This document shows, in pieces, positions 43,788 to 56,160 of a DNA stretch of 64,000 nt. The notes below the pieces were generated by a model. The model was not told the DNA's origin, did no database searches, and saw only the letters and a program-made list of their open reading frames with translations. The position numbers and the translations under genes were made by a program. Position 1 is the first letter of the stretch, and each line of letters starts with the position of its first letter. This DNA comes from Salvia splendens (taxonomy: Eukaryota; Streptophyta; Magnoliopsida; Lamiales; Lamiaceae): positions 26,509,322 to 26,573,321 of the forward strand of contig NC_056032.1 of the NCBI RefSeq assembly GCF_004379255.2. The letters run 5' to 3'.

Positions 43788-45580
43788 ATGCACCGAGGCC
43801 TAAACTTTGGGCGCTGGAATAACACGGCCAACTGGAGAGACACAGAGTCCAATTGGAGAATCAGAGAAGTAGCCAGCCCGATCATCACTAGATCTGGGTT
43901 GAACACATGGGGACCATCAAATACATGTTCTGGAGGAGAAGAGGATTGGCCCCCGATTGTTGAGCCGAGGGAGGAGACTGTTGCAGAGATTAGACCAGTC
44001 AGAATGGTTGCACTAGTAGATGATGATCCTGAGATCGGTTCTCTCAATGCTCACTTACATGGTGAGCCAGCGCAGGCTATCATGGTGACTCCTGGGCAAG
44101 CGAATATAGAGGTGAATAACAACATACTAGCCGTTATGCCTCACTACTATGGAAGGAAAATCGAGAGCCCATATAATTTCCTACACGAGTTCTGCAAAAT
44201 TTGCAGAATTCAGAAACGTCCGGCTGGTTTCATGAGGCTACCTCCTAATTATATCAGGATGTGGGCTGATTTCAGATCCCGGTTTTTAGACTACTTTTTC
44301 CCTTCCACGAAGATTAATGCGCTGAAGAAGGAGATACAAGGGGCCCATCAGGATTGTGATGAAACTTTGAGTCAGTACTGGAGTAGGTTTAAGGGGATGT
44401 TGGATGCCTACCCTAACAACCGCATGGTGGAGGCAGAAATCTTCAACAATTTTTATGAAGGAATGACGCCCGAGAGCAAGGATTTGATGAATTCCTCAAG
44501 TGGTGGTGATTTCTCTAAGTTGAAGGTGAGTGAAGCGAAAAGGGTCCTTGATAGGCTGGTCAATGCCAAGAAGGCCTATGACTCCCCTATAGTCTTGATA
44601 ATGAGACGAGTAGCAACAAATATAACTACAGATACACCTTAAGATAGGATGGAAGCCCGGATGGATAGGTTGGAGAACACGATACTGACTGCCATGGAGA
44701 AAAACAATTCATCTGCTCCCTCGGAGAAAGTTAAGTCTGCATCGAGTTAAGAAGAAAGTTATTCCGGTCATAGACCTCCAGGAGAGCAGGATTTTCAAGC
44801 ACAGATGAATGCTGTTGGGAACTGGAATTAGAATAGTAACTGGAATCCTTGGAAGTTTAAGTATGCCCCATGGAGGGATCATCCTAATTTCAGGTGGGCA
44901 GAGCCGAACACAGCTCCACCACCACCACCAGCTATCCCTATCAACAGCCACCAGTGCTGAGTTATCAACAGCCGTCAACTATCAGTTATCCACCACAATC
45001 TGAAGGGTAACCCTAGTGGAAAAATCGTAACCATGATGGACAGAACAACTGGAACAATAACAGGGGATAAGGGAACCAATCTAATTGGCCGAACCGGAAT
45101 CAAAATAATTAGATGGTTTCCTACGTTCCACCGCTTCAGAGAGGATACCATAACAGCAATCAGAACACCCAGTCATAGCAACACGGTAGTCAAGGGCAAC
45201 AAGGGAACTTCCATCAAGGACAGGGGTCTACGTCAAATCATCCACCGGTAGTGAATCCGAACTAGCCAAATTCCAAATTTCCTAGGTACATAGATGACTT
45301 AGTGGGGGATTTGATGAATTCTCAACAGCACATCCAGGGAAATATGCAAGCCAATAACGATCTGGTGCATCGGATACCCGATGCCCAACAAGAGCAGAAG
45401 GTAGCTATGGATATGCTTACTAAACAACTCTCTCAGATCGCCACAACGTTGAATGAGATACGTGGACATGATGGTTGGATCCCTGCTACTGTAAAGATGC
45501 CTGGCAGAGCCAACATTAGGAAAATCACTTTGCGATTAGGGAAAGATTATGCCGAGCCCTTGGGAAGGGCAGAAAGATGA
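43788..45580 (+). pseudogene. gag: Gag of Athila element E, broken
   Basis: 43788-44642 is open and encodes the capsid-like part (PHYYGRKIESPYNFLHEF, MWADFRSRFLDYFFPSTKIN, LSQYWSRFKGMLDAYPNN). After the stop at 44640-44642, further Gag sequence continues with many stops; 45302-45580 is open again (DLMNSQQHIQGNMQANNDL). No CCHC knuckle is visible. Gag would form the cytoplasmic virus-like particle of the retrotransposon; this copy cannot encode a full one. Confidence 0.85.
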
Positions 45581-45668
45581 CGCAGAGAGCTAATCCCGGA
45601 AGGTAATGGAAGAGAGAACCATGAAGAGAAACCTCTGAATGAGACGGTAAAACCACTGCCTCAGTTAG

Positions 45669-47675
45669 TTGACCCACTACCGATTGCAGGAGCAGCTTGC
45701 AGCTGCTGAACTGAGCGACTCAATTGAACAGGAAGTCTTTGAGTGGTGCGAGACACTGATGACACAAAACTTGGCTGATGAGGATATAAATAACGCAATA
45801 GTGGAGTATTGTCATAAGTCAAATTCTACTGGATCAAATGACCTCGCCCAACTGAGCAGTCTAGAGAAATTGCCAGATTTTGGAGAACTTGCAGCAAAGA
45901 ACCCACTACCTCAAGAGGCGATCTCACCTAAGAAAGAGTTGAAGACATTGCCTCCAGATTTAAAATATGTTTATCTGGGAGATGAAGAGACATTTCCTGT
46001 AATCATCAACAGCCGGTTGACCGAGAAACAAGAAGAGGAATTGTTGGAAGTGTTGAGAAGAAATCAGAAGGCTATAGGGTGGACTTTGTCAGACCTAGTG
46101 GGCATCACTCCTGATCTCTGCATGAATCACATCCATCTTGAAGAGGGTTCCAAGGCCCACCGTAAACAACAGAGGAAGTTGAATCCTAATATGAGAGAGG
46201 AAGTTCTGAAGGAGTTTCTTAAACTGCTAGCTTTGGGAATTATCTACTCTATCCCAGATAGCAAGTGGGTCAGTCTAGTACACATGGTACACAAAAAGTT
46301 TGGAATACAAGTAGTGAAGAATAACAAGAACTCGGTGCCCACGAGGTTGGTCACATGTTAGAGAATGTGCATTAATTATCAGAAATTGAACGAAGCTACT
46401 CGGAAGGATCATTTTCCATTACCTTTCATTGACCAGATGCTTGAAAGACCAACAGGTAAGCAGTACTTTTGCTTCCTAGATGGCTATAGTAGGTATTTCC
46501 AGATATATGTGGATCCGGAAGATAAGGAGAAGACAACTTTCACCTGCCCCTTTGGAACATATGCTTACAGAAGAATGTCGTTTGGCTTATGCAATGCACC
46601 AGGAACTTTTCAAAAGTGTATGATGAGTATCATCTCTGATTTGTTAGAACAGTGCATCGAAATTTTCATGGATGACTTCACCGTCTATTGAAACTCTTTC
46701 GAATCTTTCCTTGGTAACTTGGATTTGGTATTGCAGCGATGTCATGAGAAGAATCTGGTACTAAATTTTGAGAAATACCACTTTATGGTACCCGAAGGGA
46801 TTGTCTTGGGCCATGTCGTATTAGAAAAGGATATACAAGTAGACAAGGCTAAGGTAGAGGTAATTAACAAACTGCCATTCCCCACTAATTAAAAAGAGAT
46901 ACGAGCATTTCTGGGACATGCTGGGTTTTATAGAAGGTTTATCAGAGACTTTGTAAAAATTGCTCAGCCATTAACTCATCTCCTCAAAAATGATGTGGAG
47001 TTCATATTTGACGAAGCATGCCAAAAAGCTTTTCCAACTATTGAAAGATTGACTCGTTTCAGCCCCAATCATTAGAGCTCCTAATTGGAATCACCCCTTT
47101 GAGGTGATGTATGATACCAATGATTTCACAGTGGGAACAGTTTTGGGTTAGAGAATCGATGGGAAGAGCTACGTCATTTTTTATGCTTCAAAACTTTGAA
47201 CCAAGCCTAGAAGAACTACGATACAACAGAGAAGGAAATGCTAGCCATTGTGCACTCCTTTGAAAAATTCCTCCGTTATCTACTTGGTTCCAAGGTTATT
47301 GTGTATACTGATCATGCAGTAATCAAGTACTTGTTGGCGAAAAAAGAGTCAAAACCCAGACTGATCCGTTGGGTACTACTGTTGCAAGAGTTCCACTGGG
47401 AGGCGAAAGATAAGGCAGGAACAGAGAATAAGGTTACTGATCATTTGAGTAGAATAATTCAAGAGGAAGATAAGGAGGATGTTCCCGATGCTTTTCCGGA
47501 GGAACATCTGTACTATGCCAAGGGATCGACTGTCTTGATCAGTCTGAAAGATGTGCTTGAATCAATTGTTCCAGAGGCATTTTTGAATCAGGTCAGCAAG
47601 AGACAAGCTGAACCATGGTTTGCCGACTTGGCAAATTATTTGGTACTGGAGAATTGTCCTCTACACCAGAGGTGA
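45669..47675 (+). pseudogene. pol: RT-RNase H part of Athila pol, broken
   Basis: 45669-46361 encodes the region before RT (LPPDLKYVYLGDEETFPVII, DSKWVSLVHMVHKK). A TAG ends it where the family has a tryptophan. RT continues at 46365 (MCINYQKLNEATRKDHF) to FMDDFTVY, then TGA at 46689-46691. Thumb and connection sequence with further stops leads to RNase H ([15 protein letters not shown], near 47300). The aspartic protease block expected between Gag and this segment (about 45580-45669) is missing. The break pattern is mostly single-base nonsense, as in methylated, ageing plant elements. Confidence 0.88.
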
Positions 47676-47737
47676 CTAGATCTTAGAGGCTGGAGATCAA
47701 GAGCGAAGCCAAGTACTACTTTGGGGATGACCGTTAT

Positions 47738-48259
47738 TTGTGGAAAATGAGAGTGGATCAAGTCATTAAGAGATGTATCCCTGAGTGGGACCAGGAGGAC
47801 ATATTGGTTCATTGTCACTCTCTCGCCTGCGGCGGTCATTTTGGGCCAAAGAATACAACCAGGAAGGTTCTAGACAGCGGTTTCTATTGGTCGAATCTGC
47901 ACAAGGATGTCTATGAGTTCTGCAGGAGGTATAGCCAATGTCAGTTAACTAGGGGAATTTCTGCTAAAGATGAAATGCCACAAGTACCCATTGTAGTTTG
48001 TAGATCTTCAATGTTTGGGAATGGATTTTATGGGCTATTTTCCGTCATCCTATGAGAATTCTTACATTCTGGTCGCAGTGGATTATGTGTCCAAATGGGT
48101 GGAGGCTAAGGCTACTGTAACCTGTAAGGCTAAAGAGGTCGCAAAGTTTTTGAAATCAAACATTTTCAGCAGGTATGGAATTCCCAGAGCCATAATCTCA
48201 GACCAAGGTACTTATTTTTGCAATCGCATAATTGAAGCTCTCATGAAGAAGTACGGGGT
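47738..48259 (+). pseudogene. pol: Integrase N-terminal part of Athila pol, cut by element B
   Basis: It contains the zinc-binding HCHSLACGGHFGPKNTTRKV and CRRYSQCQLTRG, then the core with [27 protein letters not shown] and [13 protein letters not shown] frame change lies near 48015. The coding stops at KKYGV, exactly where the LTR of element B begins. The third catalytic acid lies in the missing section. Confidence 0.88.
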
Positions 48260-50354
48260 TGTCACGACCGCCCATACTAGGGGTACTACAAACGAGACGA
48301 TCGTGACCAAGGGACAAACATTAAGAATAGCATTTAAGGATAACAGTTCATAAGAAAGACTCAATTAGCTTAAAAGAAAAATATTTTAGTTCATCAACTG
48401 TTAAACAACAATTTTTAGTTTAAAGAAACTTAATGTCAAAAATTCATTATTAATTAGCGAAGACTTAGCAAACGATTTTCCAAAGAAGCAGCGGGGAAAA
48501 TAAACATAAAAAAAATCCACATAACTTCTAAAAGAAAACATTTGTTTTAGTTTACGAAAAACCATTTTAGAGTAATGAAGTAAGCAACGGATTAAAGTCT
48601 AACAAAATTTTAACATACTCAAAACAGTACGAAAATAAAGTAAGGTTTTGAGGCATAGTTCAAAAGTATAGCAGCGGAAATAAGGTTTCAAAGAGAGTCA
48701 AAGATGACGCCTATGTATGAAGACACAACGCATCCCAATTTCCTAGGCCGACTCAACATCCACCGCAACATCACGCTCAACCTGCACATAGGGGAAAACA
48801 CATGCGGGACTGAGTACTTGTTGTACTCAATGGGCTCATGCCGAAAATATTTTATACAGTTATGTCATCCATACGAGTGATCTCGTGTTTTATGTGTAGT
48901 TAAGAAATATCATGAGAACACAAAAATATTTCAAAGTCTGGCCAGACAATTAATCTCCCCACTTTCTCATCAATCCATCAATCACAATCATCATATCATA
49001 GTGCGACGAAAGTGTGGCCACACTATTCGCCTACGAGACCGGCCGACTAGCAAGGACGGCTCATGATCCCACCAGTGTACACAACCTGATAGGATTTGCG
49101 GCCCTACTCAGACCCAAATTCGTTTCACAACACTGCCATATAACCTAACGGAGCAAGCTCAGACGAACTATGCATCAGACAACAATCTCACGAACAAAAA
49201 CAACATGGCATGACATAACAAGTTAAACCACCCTTATAACACCACATCGTATTTTCGGAAAATAAAAAGATTTGTAAAAGAAAACCCACCTCGTTTGCTT
49301 AAACAATTCAATATCCACTTAAGGCAACCCTCGTTCCTTGTGCTTACGTACACACAATAACCCTTGCCAAACCACAATACAAATCAGCCTTCCATCAAGT
49401 CACATTATCATGCATGTCCTATCGTTCCTTTTATCATTCTCTTAAATTACCCATCGTAACATTCATCAACATAAGGAAAACATGCCATAATATTTCTCAA
49501 CGTGTCACACATAATCACGTCATAGGATACATTCCTAAATCGTACATGCTTCATATAATTCACTCAAATTTGGCAACAAGTGATATTTCCACATAACAAC
49601 AAATCTGGCAGAACTGCGCGGTTGGTTTGTAAAAATCACCAAAAATCCATCCGACCTCATATGAAGCTGAACTTTGGTCACAATACAGTAGACACATTTA
49701 AGTTCATCCAGTTAAAAGTTTACACCAAATTCACGTCATTTGGTCAGTCAAAACAATAATGTAACACTCTGGTCGGAACACAAAATTCTGGCAGCATTGT
49801 GCAGTTCAATTGAAAAATTCACCAAAAATTCATCCGATGTCCAATGAGGCTGAAATTTTCACACAACTCAGAAGACACTTCAAATTTCATCTAGTAAAAA
49901 AAATTCACATCAAAAGGAGGCCATTTGGTCGGTCAAATAGAAAACGAAACTTTCTGGGCGAGAATACAAGTTTCTGGCAGAATTGCGCAGTCAACTTCAA
50001 AAATTTATTAAAAATTCATCTTTCATCCAAAGGGGCTGAAATTCACACAACAAACAGAAAACACCTTGAAGTTTACTCAGTTATAACAATTAATTAAATC
50101 CAAGAAAAAAAATATAGTTTCCAATAATTGGAGGGGCCGAAAATAGCCACTTTATTTGGCTAGAACAAAATGCATGCTCTTATTTAGATTAATTTCCCAC
50201 ATTGAAAAATATATAAATAACACTTCATTCCAAATCACCCATGACAATTTATTCCACAAGGTCAACTCAATCATGTAGCAACAATTAAATTTCATAAATA
50301 AAATTCTCAATCGACATATTAAAATAAGAGTCGCAAAATTTTTGGGATTTTACA
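48260..50354 (-). repeat. 3' LTR of element B with a 1.4 kb deletion
   Basis: It aligns with the right LTR but lacks the part corresponding to about 57990-59405. The junction near 50085-50095 (AGTTATAACAATTAATTAAAT) shows short homology at both sides (AAACA/AACAATT). Confidence 0.85.
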
Positions 50355-50398
50355 TCCTTCCTCTCTTAACAGAAATTTCGTCCCAAAATTTGATCGTC

Positions 50399-53300
50399 TC
50401 ACATAAATAACTCGGGGTACTTTACTTTCATTCTATCTTCTAACTCCCATGTGGCTTCCTCGGGACCATGATGTTTCCACAACACTTTCACGGATGCTAT
50501 CGATTTGTTTCGCAACTCTTGCACCTTCCGATCTAGGATTGCCTCTGGCCTTTCCTCGTAGCTCATGTCGGGGGTTAGGATCACTTCCTCTTGATGAATC
50601 ACATGCTTGGGGTCGAACACGTACTTGCGCAACTGCGACACATGGAACACGTTGTGCACATTCCCAAAACCGGGAGGTAATGCCAAACGATATGCTACAG
50701 GACCTACTTCATCGATAATCTCGTACGGTCCTACAATGTGCGGTTTCAGCTTGCCCTTCACTCCAAACCTCACAACTCCTTTCGTCGGGGATACTTTCAA
50801 GAACACTTAGTCACCAACGTCGAATTTGAGTTCCGTTCGACGCACCTCAACATACGACTTCTGCCTATCTTGAGCTTCCTTGATCCTTGCGCGGATTTGA
50901 TGCACAATTTTGGTCATTTCCTTTATAGCGTCGGGTCCTAACATCTTCCTCTCGCCAACTTCATCCCAATGGTAGAACAGTTTCCCAACTTTCCCCTCGA
51001 TCTAAGACAACGACTCGCAGCATATCCTCAAGCGTTTGAATCGTCCTCTCTGACTGTTCGTCCGATTGCGGGTGATAAGCAGTGCTGAAGTTCAGTTGTG
51101 TGCCCAATTCCCGTTGCAAACTCATCCAAAACATTGATGTGAACTTCTTATCACGGTCGGACACAATGGTCTTTGGCACCCCATGCAAACGCACAATCTC
51201 ATTCACGTAGAGCTTTGCTAACTTGTCCGCGCCATAAGAAATTCGAATTGGTAAAAAGTGCGCACTTTTTGTTAGTCGATCGATGATCACCCAAATTGCA
51301 GTGTTGCCCTTCTGTGACTTTGGCAAACCCGTCACGAAATCCATAGATAGATGCTCCCACTTCCATTCGGGAATTTCAAGTGGTTGGAATTTCCCATATG
51401 GTCGTTGGTGTAAGGCCTTCACTTGTTGGCATGCTAGACATCGCTCCACATACGACGCCACGTCTTCTTTCATTCCATTCCACCAAAAACGTTGCTTCAA
51501 ATCTTGACACATCTTCGTGCTTCCGGGGTGAGCAGTGTAAGGCGTGTCGTGCGCTTCACTTAAAATCTCATCTTTTAGTGCCTCATCGCTCGGCACACAC
51601 AATCGTCCATCGTACATCAAAGCATTATCCGCCTCCTTACGGTAATGATCGAGCTTCTCGGCTCTCACCTTCACACGTAACTCTTCCAACTTCTCATCAT
51701 GTGGTTGGGCTTCTATGAGCTTGATTCTCAAATCTGGCTCAATCACTAGCGTCGCTATTCTTCCTCCTACTGTCTCGGGGGCTTTTATTATTTCCAATCT
51801 CATTCTATCGAATTCGCGAATCAACGCTTCCTCTTGCGTTAGGAAATAAGCCAATTGCGGTTGGTTCTTCCTACTCAAAGCATCGGCTACTACGTTCGCC
51901 TTGCCCGGATGAGAGTGAATACCACAGTCATAATCTTTCACAATCTCTAACCAACGTCGCTGTCGCATGTTTAGCTCCTTCTGCTCGAAGAAGTATTTGA
52001 GACTCTTGTGATCCGTATATATCTTGCATCTCACTCCATAGAGATGGTGTCTCCAAATTTTCAGTGCGTGCACCACTGCTGCTATCTCCAAATCATGAGT
52101 CGGAAAATTCAATTCATTCGGTCTCAACTGTCGGGAAGCGTATGCTATCACTTTCTCATCTTGCATCAACACGCATCCAAGTCCTACTTTTGATGCATCA
52201 GTATAGACGGAAAAGTCTTTGTCGGTTGCCGGCACGTCTAGGACCGGTGCTGTCGTCAACTTCTCCTTCAATAGTTGGAAACTCGCCCCGCACTCCGGCG
52301 TCCAAACCACTTTGATTCCCTTCTTTAGCAATTGTGTCATGGGTCTCGCGATTTTAGAGAATCCTTCAATGAAACGTCGATAGTATCCCACCAATCCCAA
52401 GAAACTGCAGATTTCACTCGGCATTTTCGGCGATTTCCAATTCTGCACGGCCTCGACCTTTGCTGGTTCTACTTGAATCCCATTTGCTGTCACAATATGA
52501 CCAAGAAAGTTCACTCGAGTCAACCAAAACTCACACTTACTAAACTTGGCATAAAGCTTCTCATTTCGCAACGTTTCCAACACTGTTTGTAGATGCCATC
52601 CATCTTCCTCCTCGTTCTTCGAGTATACTAAAACATCGTCGATGAAGACTAGCACGAACTTGTCGAGATACTCATGGAAAACTCAGTTCATCAAGTCCAT
52701 GAAGACGGCCGGGGCGTTGGTCAGCCCAAATGGCATCACGACGAATTCATAATGGCCATAACGAGTGCGAAAAGCAGTCTTAGGCACATCCTCTTGTCGG
52801 ACCTTTAGTTGATGATATCCCGACCTCAAGTCCATTTTCAAAAATACGCCCGCTCCTCGAAGTTGGTCAAACAAATCATCAATTCTCGGCAGTGGGTACT
52901 TATTCTTCAAGGTTATCTTGTTGAGCTCACAATAGTCATTGCACATCCTCATCGTGCCATCCTTTTTCTTTACGAACAACACTGGCGCTCCCCACGGTGA
53001 CACACTAGGCCGAATAAATCCCAAATCTAGCAGTTCTTACAACTGAATCTTCAACTCTGCCAACTCTTTAGGGGCCATTCGGTATGGCGCCTTCGATACT
53101 GGCGCAGACCCTGGTTCCAAATCAATAGTGAACTCTAATTATCTGTCGGGTGGTGGTCCAGGCAAAGCTTCGGGAAACACGTCGGGAAAATCTCGTACTA
53201 CTGCCACGTCTTCCACTCTCAAATCCTTCTTTTCCTCTTCGTTCAAGTACACAAGATACGTCGGACACCCTTTCCTTATCAACGTGGTTGCTTGCAATGC

Positions 53301-54735
53301 GGAGATTATGGAGGTTCGTCGGTTCATGGAGATCCCATATGAGATAGTCGGCTCTTTGCCCGGGGCTTGAAAAGAAATCTGTCTCTCTTTACAGTGAATC
53401 GTTGCAAGGTTCTCGATAACCCAATCCATTCCCAAAATTATGTCTACGTTCTCCAAAGGCATAACGTGCAAAAGTTGGGCAACTACTCCTAATTCTCCTA
53501 ACACAAACTCTATGTTCGAGCAAGTTGGCACAATATCAATCAAACCTCCAACCGGTGAAGACACCCCCAAACCCAGGTCAAGTTTAGCAGTAACGAGTTC
53601 TAAGGCATTCACACATGACATCGAAATAAAATAATGCGAAGCACCCGTATCAAACAACACGATAATAGGTAGTTGTTGGAGCTTTCCCATACCTGCCAAA
53701 TTCTCCTTGCCCTTGTTAGCTTGCTGCTCTTGCACTTGATTTCCTTTCAGTGCATACGCCCTTGCTTGTTGTGGTGCCACTTGTCGGATCAGTTGTGGCT
53801 GTTGCGGTGGCCTCTGTCCTTGCCCATTCTTCGCTCCACCTTTGGTGTTATTTGGGCACTCTCGAGACATGTGCCCATTTCCACCACAAGCATAACATTG
53901 AATGCCTCCGACCCTCCACTCCCCAACATGATACTTGGAGCACCGATTGCAGTAGGGTGTCCTCTGTGGGTTTCCCCTCGGATGGGGCACAACTTGGCGG
54001 CCATGGTTCTGCGGATGCCGAAAAGTGGAAAAACGCCGCTTGTTGTCAAAAGGGGCTCGGTTGCCTTCCCACTTCCTCTTGTCGGGTGGTGTAGGATTTA
54101 TTGCCCTCTCGTTCTTGGGCAGTGCTTCTTCCACATCTAAGGCACAGCCCAACAACTCGGAATAAAGAATTCCCCTGCGGCTGGCCACAGCTGCCCTTAT
54201 CTCGGGTCTAAGGCCAGAACGAAACTTTGCAGCCATCTTCTCGTATGTGTCCACCAATTCTGGCGCATAACGGGCCATCTCACATAGGGCGCTGTCGTAC
54301 TCCGTGACCGTCATACTTCCTTGATTCAGGGTGTGGAACTCCACAATCTTTGCTCGCCTGTAACTCATGGGAACATACTTGTCGTACACTTCCTCCTTAA
54401 ACTCTTCCCATGTAAGCGCCTCACGGCGAGCGGGGTCCATAGTTTCCCACCAAAAATAAGCGAGTCCTGTCAGTTGATAAGTCACGCAAGCCAGACGTTC
54501 CTTATCAGTGCATCCCATAAAGTCAAAGATACGCTCAAGGTCGCGTACCCATGCCTCCGCCTTCGGGCGCTCTCCCAACCCATCAAACTTGGGTGGGTTC
54601 TCTTTTCGAAAGGCCTTGATGTATTTCCTTTCGTTTGGTTGGGGTAGAGGTGGTGTTGGAGGCGGGGGTGGATTCCCGACACTTTCCTCTGTCTGTTCCT
54701 CCACTCATGGACCATGTCTACGTCTTGGGAATATT
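50399..54735 (-). pseudogene. gag-pol: Gag-Pol pseudogene of element B
   Basis: Homologous to the polyprotein of A from Gag ([18 protein letters not shown]) through the knuckle ([14 protein letters not shown]), protease ([12 protein letters not shown]), RT, RNase H and integrase to the WKHHGPEEATWELED tail. The start codon is lost (ATT) and the first residues are out of frame. Nonsense codons end the pieces at 53139 (TAA after GPPPDR), near 53037 (TAA before [10 protein letters not shown]) and near 52682 (TGA after DLMN). At 50960 a deletion of roughly 30 codons removes the VEFAYNN region of integrase and shifts the frame; another stop is near 50811. Several stops look like C-to-T changes on the coding strand. 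Confidence 0.92.
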
Positions 54736-54966
54736 GATCTAAATCACAAGTTAGCATCGTTGTGAGTAATCGTTGTTATCAAAATACCACTTCTTTGAAC
54801 TTATACACGCGTACGAAACGATAAAACACCAGTACTTAAAGTTATGCGAAAAGTGAACTTCCATAGATAACGTGGAAAAGAAAAAAAATCAACACATTCG
54901 TTCTGAATCAAAAGCAAAAAGGTACTACTTCCATCGTCATAACAACTTAAGAAAATAAAACAGTAT

Positions 54967-55539
54967 TTATCTATCGATATATTCTTTCTCTTCCGGGTCC
55001 TCTTCCTCTTTCGTGCCCTCGTCGAGCTACCGGAAGTCCTCATCGCCATGCATAATGTCATCCACATAATCATCCTCGAAGCTCGCAATCATCCCTACTT
55101 GTGCCATGGCTCCACCTTCCGTCGCAGGCTTAACCTCGATCATGGGTTTTTCTTCCCAAACTATCTCGTCTTTCTCATCTTCCGCCGACGGTGGTCGCTC
55201 AAAACGAGAGTCGATCAGAGCACACTGTAAGGCTTTCAGGAAACCTTTCATGTCGCCATCCATCCCATTACTTCGTGGTTCGTACCACGTAAACCGACTG
55301 GTCGTTGCTTCCATCCAAGAGTTCCAACTCTCGGGCATCAACTCGACTAGTCTCCTTATGCCACCATAGGACGACGCATGGTACCCACAAACTTTTCGCC
55401 ACAGGGTCTCAAAATGGCCGACGACCTCTCCTAAGGCTTTTCCTTCTTCTCTCTAGTAGTGGTTGTAATCGTATATTGCTTGTCGCATCCTGGCACTATA
55501 TTGACTGCTCTTAGGCACGGTTTGTTTCGCTCGTACCAT
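54967..55539 (-). pseudogene. Extra upstream ORF of element B, broken
   Basis: Counterpart of the 194-residue ORF of A, in the same place. It starts MVRAKQTVPKSSQYSARMRQ, then has a TAG about 28 codons in (after YNHY). It stays in frame through LMPESWNSWMEATTSRFTWY and GDMKGFLKALQCALIDS, with a second TAG after DEDFR. The acidic end (KEEEDPEEKEYIDR) is retained. The match is strongest in the middle block, so that block is the part most likely under constraint in active copies. Confidence 0.75.
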
Positions 55540-56145
55540 CTAGGTGAAGACGAAAGTTTCTTTTCAAAACACATTTTATATCATTGCTTGTTTGTGATAA
55601 TTCCTAAGTTTGTCACGTAGTTTGAAGTTTAATATTATCTTAAAGCTCCATATCTTCACACGTTAAAGTTGTAGTATTTTCGCACATGATACACATTTAA
55701 AACATCACGAAGTTCATGCTCACGTCTTATCACTTTCGCCCATTTGACATGTACTTAGGTCATCATACAAATTTTGTTCATATCACACGTAACAATATCA
55801 TGTTCGTACATACCACACGTGTTTAGATTATCATGCAAATCATGCTCACATTCAACGTATGTATGTCGTCATATCATTCATACTCAAATTTCAATATGGT
55901 AACAACATCGCCCTATCACATAATTCCATACTCATGTATACTTTTGTCCAAAACATCATCATCATATTATCGTCAATTTCATGCATCGAACTCACATGCT
56001 TGCAACAACTTAAAACATACCTCACTTTCTTTAGTTGAGAGCGATGCTTTGGATGTTGAGCCTTCGTGACACTTCTAGTCAATATGGGTTCACTAATCTA
56101 GACTTAAGGTAAAAGAAGACTCTCGGACCAGAGCGAAAGAACAAA

Positions 56146-56157
56146 GCTCTGATACCA
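56146..56157 (-). other. Primer-binding site of element B (tRNA-iMet type)
   Basis: TGGTATCAGAGC on the minus strand, 3 nt inside the LTR, as in A. Confidence 0.9.
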
Positions 56158-56160
56158 CTC

